Of a stretch of 64,000 bases of DNA, positions 57,645 to 64,000 are shown piece after piece (the first letter of the stretch is position 1; each line of letters starts with the position of its first letter). The notes under the pieces are model-generated. The model did no database searches and was not told the origin of the DNA. It saw nothing but the letters and a program-made list of their open reading frames with translations. Both the position numbers and the translations under genes were made by a program. The DNA comes from Nemophila menziesii. Its lineage: Eukaryota > Streptophyta > Magnoliopsida > Boraginales > Hydrophyllaceae. Where the stretch lies: assembly GCA_029959085.1 (NCBI GenBank), contig JARWIR010000002.1, positions 38,126,233 to 38,190,232 of the forward strand, in the 5' to 3' direction.

Positions 57645-59270
57645 ATGCGAAGGAGACTCTTTAAGGATCTTGAGACATTACCTCAGATCCTTGATAATCC
57701 TGAATCATTAGTCAGACTTGCTAACAAGAAAAGGAGAGAACAAGAAGCACAAAAGTTAGAAGAGAGATTAGCTAGAGAGATGGCTGACCTTCCGGTTGAA
57801 AACAGTGGTCAGAATGGTCAGAATAGCCTAGTCCCACCTCTTAATCCTCCAGTTCAAGCCCAAGTAGCCGATCCATGGTTTGTTAATAGTCCAGCACAAG
57901 AACCATTCTTTGCTCCTCCTCTTGGGATTGGCCCATCCAATATTAATGTTCCGAGATTCCGTCCAGATTCGGGTATGTTAGCTCAATTTCAAAATTTCGG
58001 ACATTTTCGTGGCAAGCCCGGAGAAGATCCTATTCGCGCAGTACAAAAATTTATGCAAATCTGCGATTCGTACATCACTCAAGGAGTAACAAAAGAGCAA
58101 ATGTATTTTGCTACGTTCAGATTTTTCGTGATAGATGGAGCGAGTGATTGACATGATTCACAAGAGCCTGGAAAGATTACAAATTGGGAACAGTTATAGG
58201 CTGCGTTTTTTGACAGATATTATCCGTCCAACATGAGATTAGATGCTCAACTAGAATTAACTCGTTTCCAACAAGAGTATGACGAAGGTTTGGGTAGAAG
58301 TTGGTCGAGATTTCAGCAATTTTTGCGAAGAGTCCCAGATCATGGCCTTTCAGAACAACAACAAATGAAAATCTTTTACAAAGGCATAAATGGGAAATCA
58401 AGAAAAGATTTAGATTTATTATGTGGTGGTGCATTTTTACAGGTTCTACCCGTTCACGCAAGGATTATTTTGGATAGAACGGTAACTAATGAAGTGGGGT
58501 GGAATACTGTAAGAACACCTGCTAAAGGGGGAGTCAATAACGTCAATATTGAAGAAAAGTTCACCTCCTTAGAGAAAAAAATACAAACCACCTTGGAACA
58601 ACAATTGAAACAACTCACATTAGACGTGAAAGAAGGTTTTTCGAGTAAAAGGGTTGAGGTGAATGCTACGCAAGAAGTCTATGGATGTTTGTATTGTGGT
58701 ATGAATGATCATGATTGGGAGAATTGTCAGAATAATCAAGAGTCCGTGATGTTTGTGTCCAACAGAGGTAATTTCAATTCGAATGGTCAAGGGTATCAAC
58801 CTAACAGAAACCATCCTGGGTTTCAGTATTCAAATCCTAATGGGGCAGCAAATCCTACTCACGCATATCAACCGCGTCCCCAAGGTAACAACTATAATCC
58901 AAGACCTCATAATAATTATTGAGGGGGACAGAATCAAGGAAATTATGTTCAGAGACAACCTCCTCAAGACAATTATAATGACACCATGAACCAGAAAGCC
59001 TTACCTGCTCAACCACAAGAAGGTACAAATAATCTTCAGAAAACCGTAGAAGCGTTGATCGCACTTTATGCATAGTCAGCCCAAAGGCAACAAGCTTCTG
59101 AAGCACACATTCCAATGTTAGAGAATCAAGTTTTGCAAATGTCAAAACAACTGAACTAGCGTCCACAAGGGCAACTCCCTAGTGACACTGAAAACCCAAT
59201 CCAGATCGAAGATTGCAAAATCATCTCTCGCATAAGTGGTAAGAACCTTCCTCCACCTCCATTTCCTGTT
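57645..59270 (+). pseudogene. Element C gag with CCHC knuckle, five nonsense breaks in one frame
   Basis: Starts at ATG 57645 (MRRRLFKDLETLPQILDNPE) with a basic helix (NKKRREQEAQKLEERLAREM), a Pro-rich linker, then GIGPSNINVPRFRPDSGMLAQ, QKFMQICDSYITQGV and FFVIDGASD. All later parts stay in this frame: FDRYYPSNMRLDAQ, FYKGINGKSRKDLD, EEKFTSLEKKIQ, the knuckle CLYCGMNDHDWENC and a Gly/Asn/Gln-rich tail. Stops are TGA 58149-58151, TAG 58197-58199, TGA 58920-58922, TAG 59073-59075 and TAG 59157-59159. There is no frameshift up to the protease, so this was a single Gag-protease polyprotein that has decayed by point changes only. Confidence 0.88.
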
Positions 59271-60299
59271 ATGAAAGAGAAGGAAGTTGTTAGAAAAGAA
59301 AAGGATGTGGTGGATAAAGATAAAGAAGTTGAATTGGAAAAAGTGGAGAAAGTTCCTGAGATTTCAAAAAAGAAAGATATTGTAGAAAATCGTCCTCCTA
59401 CACCGTTTCCATCTAGAGTTCAAAAGAAGAGTGATATGGCTGATTATCAAAAATTCTTTAACAAGGTGAGAGGTCTTAGCATTAATATTCCGTTGTTAGA
59501 AGATATTAGAGATGTACCCAAGTATGCGAAGTTTCTGAAAAGAGCCCTCACCAACAAAAGGCCATATTGCGATAATGAGATGATTGGTTTACCTGAAGAA
59601 TGTAGTGCAATATGTCAGAATAAGTTACCTCCCAAACTACTTGATCCTGGGAGCTTTACAATTCCGATATCTATTGGTAATGAGTGGCAAGGAAAAGCGA
59701 TGTGCGATTTGGGTGCAAGTATTAATCTTATGCCCAAATCAATCTTTGAGATATTGAAGATAGGAGATGTGAAACCAACATCTATGGTCTTACAGATGTC
59801 TGACATATCCCTCGTACATCCAGAGGGACGAATAGAAGATATCCTCGTCAAGGCAAGTACGTTAATTTTTCCCGTTGATTTTGTTATACTTGATTACGAC
59901 GCGGATAGGAATGTCCCCATTATCTTCGGAAGACCATTCCTAGCCACGAGGCGTACTTTAATTGATGTAGAAAACGGAGAAATGATTATGAGAATCCAAG
60001 ACGAGAAGGTGAAGTTCAACGTGTTCAGGCCAATGAAATTTCCAGATTCCAAGGAGGATTGTTTTCGTTTAGATGTAGTTCAACAGGTGCCAAAAGAGCC
60101 AACCAAGGTTGTAAAGACCTTAGGAATGGAGGAAAAAGAGCTCAGAAAGAAACCACCAATTAAAATTCCTCCAAACCCAAAGGGAAATCCACATCTTGAT
60201 CATGCAAAGAAGAAAGCTAAATCACGTGTCACGAAGGTTCCAAAGGAACCTAAGAAAGAAATAAAAAGGAGTTCAAAGTGGGCGAAGAAGTCGCTATGA
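59271..60299 (+). CDS. Element C aspartic protease (continues the gag frame)
   Basis: A 342-codon open stretch: a Lys/Glu-rich linker, PPTPFPSRVQKKSDMADYQKF, NIPLLEDIRDVPKYAKFL, CQNKLPPKLLDPGSFTIPISI, the catalytic loop CDLGASINLMPKS intact near residue 151, and FVILDYDADRNVPIIFGRPF. It ends in a basic, Pro/Lys-rich linker and a stop caused by a frame change near 60270. Read in the neighbouring frame the next part is VGEEVAMKKTKPPPK, leading to the GPY module. Protease would release Gag from the precursor. No start codon of its own is needed. Confidence 0.82.
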   Translation: MKEKEVVRKEKDVVDKDKEVELEKVEKVPEISKKKDIVENRPPTPFPSRVQKKSDMADYQKFFNKVRGLSINIPLLEDIRDVPKYAKFLKRALTNKRPYCDNEMIGLPEECSAICQNKLPPKLLDPGSFTIPISIGNEWQGKAMCDLGASINLMPKSIFEILKIGDVKPTSMVLQMSDISLVHPEGRIEDILVKASTLIFPVDFVILDYDADRNVPIIFGRPFLATRRTLIDVENGEMIMRIQDEKVKFNVFRPMKFPDSKEDCFRLDVVQQVPKEPTKVVKTLGMEEKELRKKPPIKIPPNPKGNPHLDHAKKKAKSRVTKVPKEPKKEIKRSSKWAKKSL

Positions 60300-60478
60300 A
60301 AAAGACTAAACCTCCTCCAAAAAGACACGTGAATCAAAGAACTCCTGGCTAGGACCATTCATGGTCGCAAAGGTTATCTCGGATAAACTAGTTGGAATAA
60401 AAGCCAAGGGATGCAAATTTTGAGTAGAAAATGTTGACAACCTCACTCGCTGCTGGGGAGGTTATGTTAAAGAATGAA
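60273..60478 (+). pseudogene. Element C integrase GPY/F-type tail, shifted
   Basis: After the frame change the sequence reads VGEEVAMKKTKPPP, then in another frame SWLGPFMVAKVISDKLVGIKA, VENVDNLTRCWGGYVKE and a stop at 60476-60478. It matches the tails of B and D position by position (GDEVAWK, SSWKGPYIITQIISEG, VNHLTHCWG). It has one in-frame stop (TGA near 60420) besides the shift. Confidence 0.75.
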
Positions 60479-60704
60479 GCGTGAGGTAACCCGTCGAGCT
60501 TCACGACGTTAAACAAAATCCAATTCATTGTATATTAGTTTAAGTCTTTTAAAATTTCGTAGTGTATAGTAGATAAATTTCATTAACTTAGTGTTTATTA
60601 TTAAGAAATGAGGAAGGGTAGTTGTTTTTGATGATTTCAGGGGTAAAAAGGTCATGAGTTTGGGGTCAAACGATGAAAAAACAAAAAAAATTGGAGTCAA
60701 TAAC

Positions 60705-61100
60705 TGTGCTCGCCGGCATGCCGGTCATCTGATCGGCTAGCCGGCCAAACACGCTGAAGAACTCCCCAAACTTTGACTAGTACGTCCACTTTGACGCACG
60801 ACGTAGTGTCCATGTTTGTGCCAGCGAGACACCACCGGCATGCCGGTGGCTGACCGGCTTGCCAGCAAGGAGGAAAAGTTCTGACTAGTGCGTCGAGTAT
60901 GACGCAAGGTGCTGCGTCTGAGGTTGCGCCAGCGAGACGCGACCGGCATGCCGGCCCGCGATGATGGATTCTCTGGTTAGTGCGTCACGTATGACGCAAG
61001 AAGGCTTGCGTTAGAGGTAAAAAAAAGTATTTGTTAATTTATTTTTCGCAAACATAGCGACCGGCATGCCGGTCAGCCACCGGCTTGCCGGTCAGCTGCT
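60705..61100. repeat. Element C cluster of CG-rich palindromes
   Basis: Perfect CCGGCATGCCGG palindromes near 60713, 60834, 60942 and 61060 (steps 121, 108 and 118 bp). Three of them have a second, weaker palindrome about 20 bp on (CGGCTAGCCGG, CCGGCTTGCC, CCGGCTTGCCGG). Spacers carry another inverted motif, TGCGTCANNTATGACGCA-like, near 60784, 60891 and 60980. It starts about 230 bp after the coding stop, as in the other elements. Confidence 0.85.
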
Positions 61101-63150
61101 GTGATAGGCGGTTTTAAGGGTTAAACCCCTATATTTTTAGCTTCTTTCCCAAGCCAGCCTCCACCTACGAATCCTAGCCTCCAACTACTCCAAAAATCAT
61201 CATCAAAACACCAGAATACCACCAATCGTTATCTCTAAACATCATCCAAACACACAATCATATCATAAATCTCCCAAAATACCAAAGAATTTACACTTTA
61301 ATCCAATTTTTTCATTCACCAAACCTTAAAGTTTATCCATTAAACCTTTCCCAAACCTTGAAATATCTATGACCCAGCTCTAAACAATCCATAATTCATA
61401 TCCATACACTTTCAAGAACACCAACATCATAAATTTCATCCAAAACTTTTGAGAGTTCTTGAAGATTTGAGTTTGGGGTCATCAAAGATGACCATGAAGG
61501 TTGGAAAATGTACAAAGAACATGATGAAGAGAGAAAATTGGGTATGGAGGGAAGATTTTTCGTAGAGGAGATGATGATTAGAGAGCTAGGAATAGATGAA
61601 AACGTGGGAAATTTGACGAAAAGTTTGAGGTGATGAAGATCACTTTAAACGCAACCATTGATGAAGAAGAATTCAAAACCTCAACCTGGACGCAACACTG
61701 ACAACCAGCCTCGTGCTGGTTAAGATACGTTTTCTATCCCTTTCGCGTTTTAGTGTAGATTAGTTTAATTGCTTTGCGTCTTTTCGAGTCGTGGGGACAC
61801 GAAACATTTTTGAGTTTGGGGTGGGGTTCGTTGCCTCATCCCAGTTTTTATGTGTTATTTGTTTTTAATTGTTTTCAATAAAATAATTAGGAGTTGCGTT
61901 TGACTGTAGAAGATTTTAAATGTCCCTTTTAAGCATACTTTTGATGAATCTATGATAGTAAATAGTGGACTTTAGGGAATAACATAAAACGCGCTTTAAT
62001 TGCATGCAAACATAGATAATGAATAGGAACAATGCAAAAGAAGTAAGCTTGTACTTAAGGAAAATGTTTGGTTTGTAGAACGTGAGATCTAAATTAGTAG
62101 AGAACCCACTTAGATATTAACTAGAGACGAACCATGTAACTAGGAAAATGATAGGGGCAGATCTTTGTTAGCCATTTGAAGCCTTTTAGCCTGCTATCCC
62201 TTATATTAATATTATCCGTCTTAGCCCAATTTTGAGCCTTAAGCCTTTTCTTTCATAGCCACGATATAAGCCCATTATCCCTTAGATTATTAGGCATGAC
62301 CAAATGACCCGCACTTGAATCATAATCCTGAGACCTGTCTCGAGTTTGAGTTTGGGGTGGAGGGTCCACATTTTGGAAATTCATTGGATGGGAACTTATG
62401 TGCTTGTATTGAGGCACAAAAATAAAAGATGATATTATTATATGTAACTCTTTGCCGGGATTTGAAAAAAAAAAAGGAAAAGAATTTTTTTTTATAAGAA
62501 GCATGACCTTTCACATCAAAATGATGGTCATGGGTATCTTGTACAAAAAAAAAAGAAAAAAAAAGAAAAGAAATGAAAAATAAAATATAAAGAAAGAAAG
62601 AATAAAATAACCGGCAAAGTGGAATATTTTGAAAAATCATCTTAGATTAATTGGGTTGACATGGGGACGCAACATTAGCGCGTCAAATGGGTTGAGTGAG
62701 GACATTATATGAGTGTAAACTCAAGCTCGTGGACAGTTGTTGATGGTAAGTGAGGCGAGAGCCAAACGCTCACTTCAAATTTACCAAATATACATACCAC
62801 ACTGTCCCTAAGCCTACGCTAAAACCGTAAAGTCCTCGTGATTTCTAGGTACATGGTAAGTTAATAGGGAGTATACTAAGTGGAGCGTTCAAAGCGACTA
62901 AGTATCGAGGAACAAACTATAGCCATCATATTGAGATAAGTACAAGTGTAACCTTCTAGCATTGCAAAGTTAATTTTAGGATTGAAGTTATTTGTGTTTG
63001 ATGTTGCATGATTAGTGTATGTTAGTTATTAAGGTTTGCTATATGAGATTTATTTTAAGAATTGTTTTGGGTGTATTTACTAGCTTCTATTTTCTCTTGC
63101 ATCTACTTCATTCCCCGTGTTTTTAGTTTTTCTTTGTCGGGACGACAAAG
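61101..63150 (+). other. Element C 3' non-coding region
   Basis: AT-rich; no convincing gene. It holds GAGTTTGGGGT at 61469, 61817 and 62347, the shared block TTTTCGAGTCGTGGGGAC near 61781, CCCGCACTTGAATCATAAT near 62311, and CTCTTTGCCGGG near 62450. A low-complexity A/G tract is at 62463-62607. A frame near 61491 (MTMKVGKCTKNMMKRENWVW) sits where A has its 3' ORF, but stops follow within 30 codons. Confidence 0.7.
62463..62607. repeat. Low-complexity A-rich tract
   Basis: Runs of A with scattered G (for example AAAAAAAAAAGGAAAAG and GAAAGAAAGAATAAAAT), broken by a unique stretch at 62500-62545. Confidence 0.9.
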
Positions 63151-63167
63151 GTTTGAGTTGGGGGTCT
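63151..63167 (+). other. Element C polypurine tract
   Basis: TTTGAGTTGGGGGTCT immediately before the 3' LTR; the same motif stands before the 3' LTRs of A and B. Confidence 0.85.
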
Positions 63168-64000
63168 TGATGTCTCCCTAAATGTTCTAATTTTATGCCC
63201 TTGGGAGACATCATTTTTGGTGTTCATTCGACTATTTAGATAGACTTTTGGTGTTAAAATGCAATAATTCGATTTTCCTCTTTTAATTCTAGTATTTTTA
63301 ATTTATTAATCTTTTGCGCGTAATATGGTTTGTGTTGAGTGAAAAGTTGTAGATTTTGAATACTAGCTAGGAGAGGAATCCAAGAATAAAGTCAAAGATC
63401 GTGGAATGAAGTAAAAGTAAGAAGAAATATCCCGAAAGAATTGATAATTTGAAGCTGCAAATCTGGAAAATTGATAAAGATTGCTGATTCCAAGCCATCT
63501 AAGAGTGAATTTAGCTTCTTACTTGTGAAGATAAATTGTTGCCCATTGAGTTACGGAAATTTAGCAATTGGAATGAGGTCAATCCGAGTTGAAACGAGCC
63601 GGTTAGAGCTGTTTTACTGGAGGTGGTGCAGCTGTTACGGGATTTGGGCTTAATTATGGATTTGGACTTTTCTTTTTTTCACTTAATCCTTAAAGAAAAG
63701 CCCTAATCCGATTTTAGTAGTATAAATAGGCTTTGGACTCTTATTTTTACACACCAATTCATACGCTTAAGAGAAAAAAAGAGTCAGAACACCAGAGAGG
63801 AAGCTAGAGCAAGGAAGAGAAGAAGCAAGAGCTGGAGACTGTCTATATCTCCAATTCTCAGCCAATTCAATTCCGTAATTAGGTTCTTCTATTTTATTCT
63901 GCAAAACATGATGAACTCAATTATTTCTTTAGTTTTTGTCTTTTCAATTGTTATGAGCTAAACTTAAATAGTGCTTGAGAACACATAATGGGTTAATACC
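63168..64000 (+). repeat. Element C 3' LTR, truncated by the window end
   Basis: Starts TGATGTCTCC; TATA box TATAAATA at 63721-63728. Matches the 5' LTR from 54467 to about 55300. Confidence 0.9.

Larger units (their letters stand above)
54467..64000 (+). mobile_element. Element C: non-autonomous Athila-like element, runs off the window
   Basis: 5' LTR 54467-57515 (with a solo LTR inside), tRNA-Asp primer site, gag, protease, GPY module, palindrome cluster, 3' non-coding region, polypurine tract and the first 833 bp of the 3' LTR. RT, RNase H and integrase core are absent. Its LTR sequence is a different family from A, B and D but close to F. The LTR starts differ by about 3-4 per cent over the first 220 bp by eye. 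Confidence 0.9.

Noticed and set aside
1..64000. Host protein-coding genes, tRNA or rRNA genes
   Set aside because: Every longer frame with recognisable domains belongs to a retrotransposon or LINE; the two tRNA-like strings are primer-binding sites.

Overview
The window is repeat DNA from a flowering-plant genome, most likely a eudicot. It is AT-rich and holds no host gene, tRNA or rRNA gene that I can recognise. Almost every base belongs to nested LTR retrotransposons, with pieces of LINEs, one MITE and a few microsatellites. A gene-poor, heterochromatic (for example pericentromeric) region is a reasonable inference.

Two groups dominate. The first is Athila-like Ty3/gypsy elements, named A to H here. 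They have LTRs of about 1.45-1.6 kb starting TGATGTCTCC and ending near CACCA, a primer-binding site complementary to tRNA-Asp (TGGCGCCGCTGCCGG), and Athila-type Gag and aspartic protease. The second is Ty1/copia Sirevirus-like elements with an initiator-Met tRNA primer site (TGGTATCAGAGCC).

Layout from left to right: gag start and 5' LTR of element F (minus strand), broken by a hAT-like MITE and by element A. A (2316-13818, TSD CACCT) is the only gypsy copy with a full gag-PR-RT-RH-INT set, all of it damaged, and its 5' LTR holds a 298-bp LINE 3' end. Next come an old gypsy remnant (G), an old LTR, and copia I (15967-21698, TSD CAGCT), a young non-coding Sirevirus-like element. Element B (22209-30508, TSD GCTCA) sits in another old LTR. 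Element H follows, with a solo LTR inside its LTR; its gag is cut by E, E's gag is cut by D, and D holds a solo LTR (TSD GTATG). Copia II (45779-53393, TSD CATTT) is a very young autonomous Sirevirus inserted in frame into a LINE fragment. A second, plus-strand LINE fragment follows. Element C (54467 to beyond the window end) has another solo LTR in its 5' LTR.

Two features stand out. (1) B, C and D share a coding plan of Gag, protease and then the C-terminal GPY/F module of integrase, without RT, RNase H or the integrase core; they presumably depend on a full-length relative such as A. (2) Arrays of paired CG-rich palindromes (core CGGTNTACCG or CGGCATGCCG), about 20 bp apart within a pair and about 90-120 bp between pairs, occur at a fixed place in both groups: just upstream of the TATA box in the copia LTRs, and just downstream of the coding region in the gypsy elements. 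The same architecture in two unrelated superfamilies is the best candidate here for an undescribed system.
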